Shown: one piece after another, positions 25,688 to 34,537 of the stretch
Layout of the letters: each line of letters begins with the position of its first letter
How positions within the stretch are numbered: position 1 is the stretch's first letter
Assembly: GCA_040217815.1 (NCBI GenBank)
Contig: JBEHWI010000024.1
Location: forward strand, 1 to 49,335
Length of the DNA stretch: 49,335 bases
Source: UBA5314 sp040217815
GTDB lineage: Bacteria > Bacillota > Syntrophomonadia > Syntrophomonadales > Syntrophomonadaceae
Direction of reading: 5' to 3'
Made by a program: the position numbers and the translations under genes
Notes under the pieces: generated by a model
Told to the model about the DNA's origin: nothing
Databases searched by the model: none
Seen by the model: the letters and a program-made list of their open reading frames with translations, nothing else

Positions 25688-26476
25688 TCATTTTTCTTGT
25701 AAAACCCGCATAACTGTTTTTCGGTTTATCCCTATAAGTTGAGCTATTGTACTCTGTGACAAGCTGGTACGTCCGGAAAGATACCTGATTAAATCATCTC
25801 TTACATCCCGTTGAAAATTATTAGCTAACAGGCCTTTTTCTGCCAAGTATCTATCCAATAAGATACGTCCTTCAGCTAATGTTTTTATCATTTGTCCATC
25901 ATCTTCAATGAAGTTAAATCCATCTTCATCCTTTGCCTTCATCGAAAATGCCATAAACTGGGTAATTGCAGATTCTTCCTTGTCCGAGAATAGCCTGAGT
26001 ACAACGTGACGGTTTATATATGGAACATGTGCAGAGTTGGACAAGTATGCTAAATAACTGCTCCATTCATAGTCTTCTGGCGTATTAGCAAGGCCAGCTT
26101 GAACAGGATTGTTATGTATGTAGCGGACTACAGCAAGTAGGTATCTTTCGTTTTCCACCGGCTCACTTTTATACCTATCTTGAAACACATGCCCAACCCG
26201 ATCATGCTTCCAGTTATAATATGTTGCGTAGCGAGTTGCCACACCTCTCATAATTACTGAAATATGATGTTCCTTTGTATCGATTAATAAATGTACATGA
26301 TTGTCCATTAAACAATATGCATATAGTGAAAAGTTCAACTCACAACGCTTAATGTCAATAATCTTTATAAATTTCCGCTTATCTTGATCATCAGCAAAGA
26401 CAGGCTTGCGTTCATTTCCCCGAAGCATAATATGGTAAATGCCGGTTGAACTAAGGCTACGTGGTTTTCGACTCAT
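25688..26476 (-). CDS. REP-associated tyrosine transposase (RAYT, Y1_Tnp family)
   Basis: 262 residues from the ATG at 26476 (MSRKPRSLSSTGIYHIML), behind GAGGTCGGG; the longer open frame reads through the REP units and is not coding. The Y1 transposase domain shows GIYHIMLRGNERKPVF, the HUH-type metal motif in LMDNHVHLLI (His60, His62) and VGHVFQDRYKSEPVENERYLLAVVRYIHNNPVQAG with the likely nucleophilic Tyr at ~119. The C-terminal ~60 residues add a helix-turn-helix-like segment (LSQSTIAQLIGINRKTVMRVL). RAYTs cut single-stranded REP palindromes and are single-copy, domesticated relatives of IS200/IS605 transposases. It lies between REP units. Confidence 0.9.
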   Translation of the reverse strand: MSRKPRSLSSTGIYHIMLRGNERKPVFADDQDKRKFIKIIDIKRCELNFSLYAYCLMDNHVHLLIDTKEHHISVIMRGVATRYATYYNWKHDRVGHVFQDRYKSEPVENERYLLAVVRYIHNNPVQAGLANTPEDYEWSSYLAYLSNSAHVPYINRHVVLRLFSDKEESAITQFMAFSMKAKDEDGFNFIEDDGQMIKTLAEGRILLDRYLAEKGLLANNFQRDVRDDLIRYLSGRTSLSQSTIAQLIGINRKTVMRVLQEK

Positions 26477-26541
26477 AAACCCGACCTCGTTTTTTGCCTT
26501 ATTATACCATATATGGAATTGTTGGTTTTTGTTTGCACTTA

Positions 26542-26617
26542 TTTCGTTTGGACAATTTGCTCCGTCCCCATTGTCCCTTTTTCGTTTGGACAATTTGCTC
26601 CGTCCCCATTGTCCCTT
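26542..26617. repeat. Tandem REP units upstream of the RAYT gene
   Basis: Two identical 38-bp units in direct repeat (26542-26579 and 26580-26617), each containing GGACAATTTGCTCCGTCCCC and ATTGTCCC. Each unit can fold on its own (GGGACAAT..ATTGTCC). In transposase orientation the unit differs from the REP arm at 16772 in only a few positions. Confidence 0.8.
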
Positions 26618-26701
26618 TTGAGAAAAGAAGCGGGGTATAGAATAGGGAACATGAACCGAACAGTGTATAATCAATAACAACGATATTGGGGAGGAGCAGC
26701 T

Positions 26702-27097
26702 ATGGAACACCCATTGAAAGAGCTAATCAATAAGTGCGATATTGCCATTAAAAATGAGGATTTCGATGAGCTGATGAATTACTATACCGATGATGCCGTT
26801 CTGGTTGTTAAACCGGATATGATTGCCCATGGCAAAGAGGAAATCAAAAAGGTATTTATCGCTATCGCCAGATACTTCAACAACAGCATCGTGCCAACCC
26901 AGGGAGAGATGGTCATCCTGGAGGCCGGCGACACCGCACTGGTTCTATCGCAAACCCTGCTGTCTGCTGACAAAGATGATTCGGAGTATCCCATGGAACG
27001 AAGAGCCACTTATGTGTTCAGGAAAAATGCGCACGGCGAGTGGCTCTGTGCCATCGACAATTCATATGGTACTGATTTGATTAACATGCAGCATTAA
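26702..27097 (+). CDS. SnoaL/DUF4440-like (NTF2-fold) protein
   Basis: 131 residues from an ATG behind GGGGAGGAG. The pattern is that of the NTF2-like cone fold: an N-terminal helix with AIKNEDFDELMNYYTDDAVLVVKPDMIAHGKEEIKKVF, then strands through ALVLSQTLL and RRATYVFRKNAHGEWLCAIDNS. Proteins of this kind bind small ligands or act as isomerases or unknown stress proteins. No catalytic residue can be named. Single gene, convergent with the gene at 27109. Confidence 0.82.
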   Translation: MEHPLKELINKCDIAIKNEDFDELMNYYTDDAVLVVKPDMIAHGKEEIKKVFIAIARYFNNSIVPTQGEMVILEAGDTALVLSQTLLSADKDDSEYPMERRATYVFRKNAHGEWLCAIDNSYGTDLINMQH

Positions 27098-27108
27098 TAC
27101 TGCGCATC

Positions 27109-28308
27109 CTATTCGGCCGAGACTTTTATCTGGTAGGTTTGCCCGTCTGTCACGACAACAATATCGCCGTCCAGGTCGGTTCGGAGTATCTTGCATCCCT
27201 GTTGTTTTAGTCTATCCATAACTTCCGGGTCTGGTGGAGTATTGGGATCATGCTCATACCATACGGGATTGTCCCCTATCGTAGTAATGATTGCCACCTT
27301 GGGTTTGACCCGGTTTATGAACTCATAACTGGTCGCCGCTGCACTGGCGTGGTCGCCCACTTTTATAAACCGCGTCTCGATATCACCTTTAAGAGCATTT
27401 TCACCTTTTGCGCCCGCATCGGACATAAATAAGAAATCGATGTCCCCTACCTCCAGGCGGCTGATGATTGAGCCAGCTTCATAAATTCCTTCGGCGACTG
27501 GACCATTCAAGATTTTAAGAGTGGCATCACCCCAGGACCAGGTTTGATAATTGAAGGTCTCCATGGGGATATTTTTGGTCTGGGCGGTTTTCAATAAGTT
27601 GTCAAGTTCCCTGCTGGCAGCCGTCTCGTTATATATCAGTTTTTTAACTTCATACTTTTCTAAAACGGCAGGTAGAGCCCCGATATGGTGGGCATCGTCA
27701 TTGGTGGCAATAACCAGCTCCAGATCGTTCACGTTCTTTTCCTTTAAGTAACTCAATACGGTGCCTTCGGCATCGAGATTTCCTCCATCGATTAATATGT
27801 CAATTTTGTCCGGCAATTGGATATAAATCGCGTCCCCCAGGCCTACATCTATAAAGTGAACCCGGGCGGCACTCTTTAAATCCGGGGATGCGGACACAGC
27901 CGCATTTATAACAACGACTTGCTTGTCCTTATCCCAGTCGGAATCAGCACCCAGGGCCAGGGTAAAAAACTGCAGGGGCACCATAGTGCGGCCGTTGACA
28001 ACCTGGACCGGTGCGGTAAGGTCCAAATAATAACCGTTTACGAGAACATCCGACCTGCCTGGATACAATATTATTACGTTCATTCCCATTTTAACAAAAA
28101 TAGTCTGGGAGGCTTGACTCCAGCCTATTTGTGCCCCCAGAGGCTTGATAACCGCACCCAGGGGCACAAGGACAGTGTCATCCTGGATAAGCGCTGGAAC
28201 ATCCGATTCCACCTGCTTGCAGTTTAGAATGACGGTCGGATCAGCAGAGGCAGGCAAAGAAAAGAAAACGCCAAGCACCAGGAATAAAATGCATAGTCTT
28301 TTTCGCAT
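27109..28308 (-). CDS. Secreted protein: Cu-amine-oxidase N-terminal domain fused to a degenerate ComEC-like metallo-beta-lactamase fold
   Basis: 399 residues. Signal peptide (1-22, PASA), then a Cu_amine_oxidN1 stalk (~25-135: VPALIQDDTVLVPLGAVIKPLGAQIGW, PVQVVNGRTMVPLQFF). Residues ~148-395 form a ComEC/Rec2-type beta-lactamase fold: VHFIDVGLGDAIYIQLPDK, ILIDGGN, FMSDAG and IKVGDHASAAATS. The metal motif, usually THPHADHIGG, reads TNDDAHHIG (202-210), and the usual HHGS reads DHAS, so several ligand His are lost. It may have lost nuclease/hydrolase activity or bind metal differently. Extracellular. The only close neighbour in the same direction is the membrane protein gene at 28339. Confidence 0.87.
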   Translation of the reverse strand: MRKRLCILFLVLGVFFSLPASADPTVILNCKQVESDVPALIQDDTVLVPLGAVIKPLGAQIGWSQASQTIFVKMGMNVIILYPGRSDVLVNGYYLDLTAPVQVVNGRTMVPLQFFTLALGADSDWDKDKQVVVINAAVSASPDLKSAARVHFIDVGLGDAIYIQLPDKIDILIDGGNLDAEGTVLSYLKEKNVNDLELVIATNDDAHHIGALPAVLEKYEVKKLIYNETAASRELDNLLKTAQTKNIPMETFNYQTWSWGDATLKILNGPVAEGIYEAGSIISRLEVGDIDFLFMSDAGAKGENALKGDIETRFIKVGDHASAAATSYEFINRVKPKVAIITTIGDNPVWYEHDPNTPPDPEVMDRLKQQGCKILRTDLDGDIVVVTDGQTYQIKVSAE

Positions 28309-28338
28309 AATTACCCTCCCTCAAAATAGTAAAGCATA

Positions 28339-29166
28339 TCAATTAACGCTGGCAGATTCTTTTGGTCTTTTGCCTTTAGGCCCCAGATCCCTGCTTAGCA
28401 GAGCAGTCGTTTTACTGGCTGACTTCAAAAAACTATCCAGTTCATCAGCCCCGGTCATAAACGGGATTTTTACTTGAAAATCGAGCTGGGTCAGTTTAAG
28501 CGGGTCATTCCCGGCCAGCTTGAGAGCTTCATCCTTTCCGACCGTAACCGTTTCCCAATCGGTTGAAATGCCGCAGCTCCCGCCGAATACCGAAGTCAGC
28601 GCCCTTAGCTCCTTCTTGGTATCTTCGCCGAGGCGCTCAAACTGCCGCATGGCCTTCTCGTCATTCTGGGATTTGGCCCGGCCCACATAAAAACCGGGTT
28701 CCGGATTTTGCCAGCTGTGCATGGACCGCATGGCAGAGCTGCGCTCAGGCGGCAATACAGCGCAATGAAAAGCAGTATTTTCGGTTCCGGGAATTTTGAA
28801 GCGGGCCATAATAGCCATTTTGCTTAAAGCCCCGGAGACATTGGTCCAGTCATTTTCAGATATCATGTCGTACTTAAAACAGAGCTGGCAGCCTTCGAAG
28901 GTCCCTATTGCATACAGCAGTTTTTTTTCTATGTAAAGGTACTCCAGGTCCAGACTGGACAAGGTGGCGCGCATGCCCTCCTCAAGCTGCCGGGTCAAAT
29001 CAGTGCCATGATCCAGGGCCTTTTTTAAAAAGAATGCCATTAACAGCAGAACCGGCGATACATAAAGCAGAGAGTTTATCGCGGTCTTCGGTTCAACATA
29101 CCAAAGAACCGCAAATACTAATAGTACAACCGAAACAGTGGCTATGATCATCCTACGAAAAATCAT
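28339..29166 (-). CDS. Membrane-anchored protein of unknown function
   Basis: 275 residues from an ATG at 29166 with GGAGAAAGGA upstream. Two N-terminal helices (5-23, 32-50) are followed by a ~220-residue soluble domain without recognisable motifs; conserved-looking pieces are EGCQLCFKYDMISENDWTNVSGAL and PEPGFYVGRAKSQND. I do not recognise the family. It lies 30 bases upstream of the secreted beta-lactamase-fold gene and may be co-transcribed with it. Confidence 0.7.
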   Translation of the reverse strand: MIFRRMIIATVSVVLLVFAVLWYVEPKTAINSLLYVSPVLLLMAFFLKKALDHGTDLTRQLEEGMRATLSSLDLEYLYIEKKLLYAIGTFEGCQLCFKYDMISENDWTNVSGALSKMAIMARFKIPGTENTAFHCAVLPPERSSAMRSMHSWQNPEPGFYVGRAKSQNDEKAMRQFERLGEDTKKELRALTSVFGGSCGISTDWETVTVGKDEALKLAGNDPLKLTQLDFQVKIPFMTGADELDSFLKSASKTTALLSRDLGPKGKRPKESASVN

Positions 29167-29419
29167 CTATTATCCTTTCTCCTTTAAGTTCTATTGCCGG
29201 CCGGCCCAGTCCAGGCTGCCATAATCACCAATTGAATTGGAATTCCCCTGAAATGATGCCCAATTGGGGTGCTGCCTGAATTATAGCACGATTATGGCGC
29301 TTAAAAATACCAGAGCTTTGACAGTTATATGATGGTACGGCAAAGATGACGCGCAATCCAGATAGCAGTATAATGTTGCATACAGGCAAAAATATACTGA
29401 AAACGAGGAGGCTGATGAC

Positions 29420-29833
29420 ATGCAGATGAAAGCAAGTAAAAAGCGTATTTTGCTGTGCCTGCTCATTTGCTGCCTGTTTTTAGCATCCACCGTAAATATT
29501 TTTGGCACCAGTAATAGTGCCGTTTCCGATTTGTATGCCGACAACGCCTCTTCTTCCAGCCTCGGAGCAGAGCAATCATCGATGAACAGCGGAAACGGTC
29601 TCTGGCATTTTAATTGTCATGCCATTACCAACCTTTCTTCTGAACTCTTCGTTTCTTCAACGAAACCATCCCAGTGGCTGCTTGCTAAAACTTTCTTTGG
29701 CCTGTTAACCGCACTTATCGCCGGTCTCATAACCTGTCTCATCTTTTCATCCCGGCTGGCCGGCAGCCTGTGCTCTCAGTTCAGTCCCATCGGCATAATA
29801 GTCTTTCTCCATAAAAAAGACGGAATGAAATAA
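29420..29833 (+). CDS. Small membrane protein with signal peptide, unknown function
   Basis: 137 residues from an ATG behind GAGGAGG (a second ATG two codons later is equally good). Hydrophobic start (KRILLCLLICCLFLASTVNIFG) followed by a Ser-rich stretch (ASSSSLGAEQSSMNSG) and a second membrane segment (~90-110: FFGLLTALIAGLITCLIFSS). Hydrophobic, Cys-containing, without a family I recognise. Single gene; a TATAAT at ~29371 may be its -10. The 253 bases before it hold no other gene. Confidence 0.6.
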   Translation: MQMKASKKRILLCLLICCLFLASTVNIFGTSNSAVSDLYADNASSSSLGAEQSSMNSGNGLWHFNCHAITNLSSELFVSSTKPSQWLLAKTFFGLLTALIAGLITCLIFSSRLAGSLCSQFSPIGIIVFLHKKDGMK

Positions 29834-29933
29834 CTTAAAGCCTTGAAGCGGGACCCGCAAGTGTCCCGCAACGGTTGAGTGCGCCCTAATGGGCTTATCT
29901 ATGACATTTCATTCGTCCGCGCTGAATCGCGCC

Positions 29934-30170
29934 TCAGGTATGAGGCGTCAGCTTGTCGACAAAGTCGTCAAGTTGCCCAGAGCGAGCGACGGAAGCGAAG
30001 AGCAAGGCGCGAGATAGTCCTGCGATTGAGGCGTACATAAGTACGTTGATTGAGCAGGACTGTTGAGCAACGCAGACGACGCCCACGGACGGGCTGGTGC
30101 AGCGATGCCCGGATGGCATAAAGCTGCGAATTCGCTTTTGTCGACGGTCTGGTGCCTCAGTTATGAGGCG
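29934..30170. repeat. Large palindromic repeat element, copy 1
   Basis: About 237 bp bounded by short hairpins, GCCTCAGGTATGAGGC-type at the left and GCCTCAGTTATGAGGC at the right, and inside these by TTGTCGACAAA / TTTTGTCGAC. The centre is the palindrome GCGATTGAGGCGTA, 6 bases, TACGTTGATTGAGC. The same centre, the GCTCGCTCTG block and the CCAGACCGTC end occur in the element at 47497-47681, so this is a dispersed family. It has no convincing ORF. It separates the small membrane protein gene from secD, whose promoter is not visible elsewhere. Could be a non-autonomous mobile element or a structured RNA. Confidence 0.7.
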
Positions 30171-30202
30171 TGTATGACTGTGCATATTTGGAGGAACGAT
30201 TT

Positions 30203-31462
30203 ATGAATTCAAAACCAGCATTTTTTATAACCGTTTTAATAACGGCAGCTTTGTTTTGCGTTTCCCTATTTGGGTTAAAGATTGGAAACTTCACCATAAA
30301 AGGCGCCAACCAGATGCGCTACGGAATAGATATAAAGGGCGGCGTGGAAGCCACCTATGAGCCCCGGGATCTGGGGCGGGCTCCGACTGAGGACGAGCTT
30401 CAAGCCACCCGCACTATTATTGAAACGCGTATGGACGCCAAAAACATAACCGACCGGGATGTAACCATGGATAAGGTTAATGGCAAAGTTATCGTCCGTT
30501 TCCCCTGGAAATCGGATGAAGCGAACTTCAACCCGCAAAGAGCGGTTTCAGAACTGGGTGAAACGGCCCGGCTGACCTTCCGGGATCCAAACGGCAAGGT
30601 TATTTTGGAGGGCACCGATGTAACTCAATGTTCCGCTCGCTTAAATCCGGTTGATTCACAACCTTTTGTTATGCTTAAACTATCCGATAATGGTGCTCAA
30701 AAATTTTCCGAGGCAACCGGCCGGCTGATCGGGCAAAATATCGATATTTACATGGATGAGACCTTTGTTTCTACGGCAATTGTCGGAGGCCAGATTACCG
30801 GAGGCAATGCGGAAATAACCCACCTGGAAAGTCCAGCTGCTGCAACATCACTGGCCAATAAGATCAATTCCGGGGCTTTGCCATACTCACTGATAGTTAA
30901 AAACTGCAACATTATAAGCCCCACCCTGGGCGGCAGCGCCCTGGCGGTGATGGTTATGGCCGGCAAGGCGGCGTTTGTTCTGGTCTGCCTGTTTATGCTT
31001 ATCTATTACCGCCTGCCCGGTCTGGTTGGCTGCCTGGCTTTGCTGCTGCAGTTAACCGGCCAGCTGCTGGCGCTGTCAGTGCCGCAGTTTACCCTCACTC
31101 TGCCCGGTATAGCGGGTTTGATTTTATCCATAGGCATGGGAGTTGATGCCAATATTATTGTAGCCGAGCGAATAAAGGAAGAATTGGCTGAAGGCAAAAC
31201 AGTTCTACGAGCGATTGAAGCAGGCTTTGAGAGGGCCTTTTCAGCTGTTTTTGACGGTAACATTACGGTGGTCATTGCCGCCGTCATGCTGATTGTTTTC
31301 GGTTCAGGCGCCCTGCTGTCATTTGGATACACGCTTATATGCGGCGTTTTTATGAACTTTGTGGCTGGTGTTATGGCATCCTACCTCATGATACGCTCGC
31401 TCGCCAATTTTGAGGCCTTACGTCTTCCCTTATATTTTGGGGCAAGGAGGGCAGTCAAATGA
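30203..31462 (+). CDS. secD: Protein translocase subunit SecD
   Basis: 419 residues from the ATG at 30203 behind GGAGG (an upstream in-frame ATG at 30170 falls in the repeat). One N-terminal helix, then the family motif RYGIDIKGGVEATYE, the large extracellular P1 region, and five helices with GMGVDANIIVAERIKEELAEGKT in helix 4-5, including the conserved Asp. Length is normal for Firmicutes. With SecF it uses the proton gradient to pull proteins out of the Sec channel. The ATG of secF overlaps its stop (ATGA). No yajC is present next to it. Confidence 0.95.
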   Translation: MNSKPAFFITVLITAALFCVSLFGLKIGNFTIKGANQMRYGIDIKGGVEATYEPRDLGRAPTEDELQATRTIIETRMDAKNITDRDVTMDKVNGKVIVRFPWKSDEANFNPQRAVSELGETARLTFRDPNGKVILEGTDVTQCSARLNPVDSQPFVMLKLSDNGAQKFSEATGRLIGQNIDIYMDETFVSTAIVGGQITGGNAEITHLESPAAATSLANKINSGALPYSLIVKNCNIISPTLGGSALAVMVMAGKAAFVLVCLFMLIYYRLPGLVGCLALLLQLTGQLLALSVPQFTLTLPGIAGLILSIGMGVDANIIVAERIKEELAEGKTVLRAIEAGFERAFSAVFDGNITVVIAAVMLIVFGSGALLSFGYTLICGVFMNFVAGVMASYLMIRSLANFEALRLPLYFGARRAVK

Positions 31463-32391
31463 TCAGATTCTACAAGCACAGGTATATCTATTTTACTATT
31501 TCCATCTGTCTTATCTTATTTGGCGCAGCAGCTGCCTTTATAAATGGAATCCAGCTTGACATCCAGTTTAAAGGCGGCTCTATCCTCAAATACACCTATT
31601 CATCTACAATCGATGCCGGCCAGGCCGAGCAGGCTGTGCAGCAGGCCATTGGGAAACCCAGCAGCTGCCACCTACAATCCAATGTGGCCACTAATAGTAA
31701 GACGCTCGTGGTAAGCCTGGCCGGCAATGAAGCACTAACCGCCCAGGAACAAGCTGCTGTCACGGAAGCACTGATAATAACCTATCCCGACGCCGGGCTG
31801 GTCCTATCAGAATCGTTGACTGTCGAACCATTCGTCGGCCAGCGCTTTTTTACCAACGGCCTAATTGCCATAGGGCTTTCGTTTCTGCTAATACTCGTAT
31901 ATGTAGGGTGGCGGTTTAGAAACATCAGGGGGCTTTCAGCGGGGACTATGGCCATTGTCGCCCTGTTTCATGACGCTCTTATCGTCACCGCAGTTTTTAT
32001 TATCTTCAAAATTCCCCTGAACGACTCCTTTATTGCAGCCATACTGACCATTATCGGTTTTTCCATCAATGACACGATTGTAATTTATGACCGCATCCGG
32101 GAAAATGAGCGCCTTTTGGCAGGGAAAACACCAGCCCAGGAGCTGGTTGACCTCAGCATCAACCAGTCCTTAATGCGTTCCGTTAATACTAATATGGCAG
32201 TTTTTCTGAGTATTACGGTCATATATGTTTTTGCCCAGGTTTATGATATAAGCTCCATCAGGGGATTTGCCTTACCCATGATGTTTGGCACTATTTCCGG
32301 CTGCTATTCTACTATCTGTATTGCCGGACCACTCTGGAGCATGTGGCAGAATCACAAAAATGGGAAAGGAGTCAAACCGGCCGGCGCATAG
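31459..32391 (+). CDS. secF: Protein translocase subunit SecF
   Basis: 310 residues; the start overlaps the secD stop by four bases and has AAGGAGG upstream. Motifs: DIQFKGGSILKYTY after the first helix, GWRFRN, and GFSINDTIVIYDRIRENERLL in the helix 4-5 region. Six helices. Partner of SecD in late protein export. Followed by a hairpin terminator at 32424. Confidence 0.95.
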   Translation: MIRFYKHRYIYFTISICLILFGAAAAFINGIQLDIQFKGGSILKYTYSSTIDAGQAEQAVQQAIGKPSSCHLQSNVATNSKTLVVSLAGNEALTAQEQAAVTEALIITYPDAGLVLSESLTVEPFVGQRFFTNGLIAIGLSFLLILVYVGWRFRNIRGLSAGTMAIVALFHDALIVTAVFIIFKIPLNDSFIAAILTIIGFSINDTIVIYDRIRENERLLAGKTPAQELVDLSINQSLMRSVNTNMAVFLSITVIYVFAQVYDISSIRGFALPMMFGTISGCYSTICIAGPLWSMWQNHKNGKGVKPAGA

Positions 32392-32420
32392 ATAAATGTC
32401 ATCGGCCATCGCCAAATAAG

Positions 32421-32855
32421 TTAGCTCCCCTTAAACCGACAGGGTAAAAACCTGCCATTATAAGGGGAGCATTTTTCCTTAAAACCTGGATAAAGTGAGC
32501 CAGGATACCAGTTCAAACCGGGAGATAGGTATATATGATTGTAGTAAACGTCGTGCATCGCTTCGAGCAGTTCGTGGGGAGAACAATTTTTAGGTAGAAA
32601 GCCGCTAACCCCCTGGGAAAAGACCGGGACATAGTCTTTGGGATCCAGTTCGGCCATTATTACTACCTTTATGTTTTCTTCTGTTAGAAACCCTATCAAA
32701 TTAATAGTAGAAATATCCGACAGGTCCAGGTCAATAAGAACGATATCGGATTTAGATTCTGATATTTTTTTCATGCAGTCATTTACATTGTAGCGCCCCG
32801 AACGGTCACTCATGTAGCGGTTCCCTATCCCAGGCAGGTTAAAGTGTTGTGGCAT
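32421..32855 (-). pseudogene. Truncated response-regulator receiver domain
   Basis: At most 144 residues; ATG at 32855 overlaps the GH26 gene by 17 bases, and a second ATG at 32813 with GGGA upstream is possible. The middle reads as the second half of a receiver: SKSDIVLIDLDLSD (phospho-Asp strand), ENIKVVIMAE, QGVSGFLPKNCSPHELLEAMHDVYY (Lys and helix 4-5), as in NarL/LuxR regulators. The first strand with the acidic pocket is missing and there is no output domain. Its last codons are the secDF terminator. So it is most likely a decayed fragment, though a short single-domain protein cannot be excluded. Confidence 0.55.
32424..32476 (+). terminator. Terminator of secDF
   Basis: GCTCCCCTTA (32424-32433) and TAAGGGGAGC (32461-32470) pair over 10 bp with an inner CAGGGT/ACCTG hairpin, followed by ATTTTTCC. 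It overlaps the last ~15 codons of the leftward receiver-domain ORF. Confidence 0.8.
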
Positions 32856-34383
32856 TTTTGAGGTAATACGGGTCTTTTAGTCCTTGTTTGAAGGCTTCTT
32901 TCGACCCGGGGGTGGAATCAATGGAATAGAGCCATTTGTCCACGGTGAGGTCGAACCAGACCGCTATGCGGATATTTGGATATTTCTTCAGTGAGCTCAT
33001 ACATTCATTGATCCAGGCTTTTTTGTCCCCTCCGGTTTCGTTGCAGGCAAACTCGGTGATCATAAAGGGTTTACCGGGATATTTTAATAGATATTCGTTA
33101 TACAAAGGGCGGTAAATGGAGTTGAAGCTCCGCCAGGTGTCATTGGGGTAGCTGGTCCCACCGTTGTAGCCGGTCAAGCCCACCCAGTCCACAAATTTGG
33201 CTCCGGGGTAATAGAGCTCCGGGCTGTTCCACTTGAAATCGGGATAGGAGCGGTCGTGCGGGTTCCACACAAAAATGACGTTGTCGGCCTTTTCCTGTTT
33301 GACTATGCGGTATATATGCCAGTAGGCTTCTTTGTACAGATCCGCGTCTTTGGAATAGAACCAATTGCACCACAGGGTATAGGCTCCGTTCATTTCATTG
33401 CCGAAGCGCAGGAAAACCGGTTCCCCAATGGCTTTCATGCGCCTGGCGCAGTCCCTTATGTAGGCGTCATAATCCCCGTTGACTATGCCGGGGATGAGTA
33501 CGCTGCTCTTGTCCAGCTCGGGATTCATTTTGGGCTGCCAGGTGAGCATCATCACCCGGCCTTCAGAATAGGCCCGGTCCACGACCTCCTGCGGGAACTC
33601 CTGCCAGAAGTCCATATAGGTCATGAAAAATTCAAATTTATGGTCCAGGGATTCTTCGTATTTTACAAAGGGACCGCTCCCCTCGGGGAGAAAATAGGTC
33701 TGGTTAAAGATGCCGAACATCAGTCGATCCGAAGGTATGGTAAGGTTCATGGTCTGGCCGGTAAGATGAATGTCCCCGGGGGCGGTTTCCGGAGCTTTCT
33801 TCTCCACCGGTTTGACCGCAGGCAAGGGTTTGAAGCTCAGAACGATACTGTCCAGCGCCGGGCTCGACAGCCACAGGTGCTCGTCGTCGGTTTTTAAAAT
33901 AAACGTGTATACCGTTTCGGGGTAAATAAGATCGATTTCCCGGTATAGGTTGAGGTCATAGGCCCGGGCGCTGATTTTGGGCCTCTTCCAGCTTATCCGG
34001 TAGGCCTTTTGATCGCTTATCGGCTCCTGGCTCTGTTCGAGGATTTCTATACCCTGCTCCTGCCCGGTAATGTGCTGGTTGCTGTAGTTCAGATATTCGT
34101 CAGCGGATATGTTTTTAAGCGGCTGGGCGAAAATATTTATGACGGCCAGGCGGTTATAGGCCGAAAGCTCGACTATAGTTCCCGCCCTGCTGGCATCAAG
34201 CTGCCATTTGTCAGGCACTTCTATCTGGTAGCCTTCGATTTCATTGGCATATACTCTGGCCACTGGTGAATTGCCAGCCTGAACGCTTGTCGTTGTTGCC
34301 GCACTGGCTTGTCCATTCCAATATCCATTACTGCAGAGCGTTAAATACAAAACCAGGGTAACAAGCGCTGTTATTCGTTTCAT
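32839..34383 (-). CDS. Secreted glycoside hydrolase family 26 protein with N-terminal PsbP-like domain
   Basis: 514 residues from an ATG behind GAGGAGA. Signal peptide (1-28, QASA), a PsbP/DUF1795-like domain (~42-188: EIEGYQIEVPDKWQLD, TVYTFILKTDDEHLWLSS), a Pro-rich linker, then a GH26 (beta/alpha)8 domain (~215-500). Acid/base Glu is in FLRFGNEMNG (330) and the nucleophile Glu in FMITEFACNE (444). GH26 enzymes cut mannans or mixed-linked glucans; with neighbours in polysaccharide metabolism it may act on self-made exopolysaccharide. Exact substrate unknown. Confidence 0.9.
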   Translation of the reverse strand: MKRITALVTLVLYLTLCSNGYWNGQASAATTTSVQAGNSPVARVYANEIEGYQIEVPDKWQLDASRAGTIVELSAYNRLAVINIFAQPLKNISADEYLNYSNQHITGQEQGIEILEQSQEPISDQKAYRISWKRPKISARAYDLNLYREIDLIYPETVYTFILKTDDEHLWLSSPALDSIVLSFKPLPAVKPVEKKAPETAPGDIHLTGQTMNLTIPSDRLMFGIFNQTYFLPEGSGPFVKYEESLDHKFEFFMTYMDFWQEFPQEVVDRAYSEGRVMMLTWQPKMNPELDKSSVLIPGIVNGDYDAYIRDCARRMKAIGEPVFLRFGNEMNGAYTLWCNWFYSKDADLYKEAYWHIYRIVKQEKADNVIFVWNPHDRSYPDFKWNSPELYYPGAKFVDWVGLTGYNGGTSYPNDTWRSFNSIYRPLYNEYLLKYPGKPFMITEFACNETGGDKKAWINECMSSLKKYPNIRIAVWFDLTVDKWLYSIDSTPGSKEAFKQGLKDPYYLKNATTL

Positions 34384-34479
34384 GGTTATATAAAGTCTCC
34401 TCTATTATAAGTTCAACATTACTTACCCAATAATTGTATTTTAACTTGTATAAATGCCAGGGTACAAGAAACAAACAAA

Positions 34480-34507
34480 GGGACGCGACCGGTCAGCCAT
34501 CGTCCCC
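34480..34507 (-). terminator. Terminator of the Re-citrate synthase-like gene
   Basis: On the minus strand GGGGACG...CGTCCC with inner GACCGGTC, then TTTGTTTGTTTC. It lies ~30 bases after the stop at 34538. The GGGGAC/GTCCC ends resemble the REP family, but the length differs. Confidence 0.7.
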
Positions 34508-34537
34508 CTGGATATTCTTTTATAAGTTAATGACAGG

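Noticed and set aside
26477..26710. N-terminal extension of the RAYT frame
   Set aside because: These codons are the REP units; the Y1 domain starts at the ATG at 26476.
29872..30200. Repeat element as a CRISPR-like or tandem array
   Set aside because: There is one nested palindrome, not regularly spaced direct repeats with spacers.
34480..34507. Terminator hairpin as a further REP unit
   Set aside because: Shares GGGGAC/GTCCC ends but lacks the GGAGCA..TGTCC core and has a normal T-rich tail on the gene strand.
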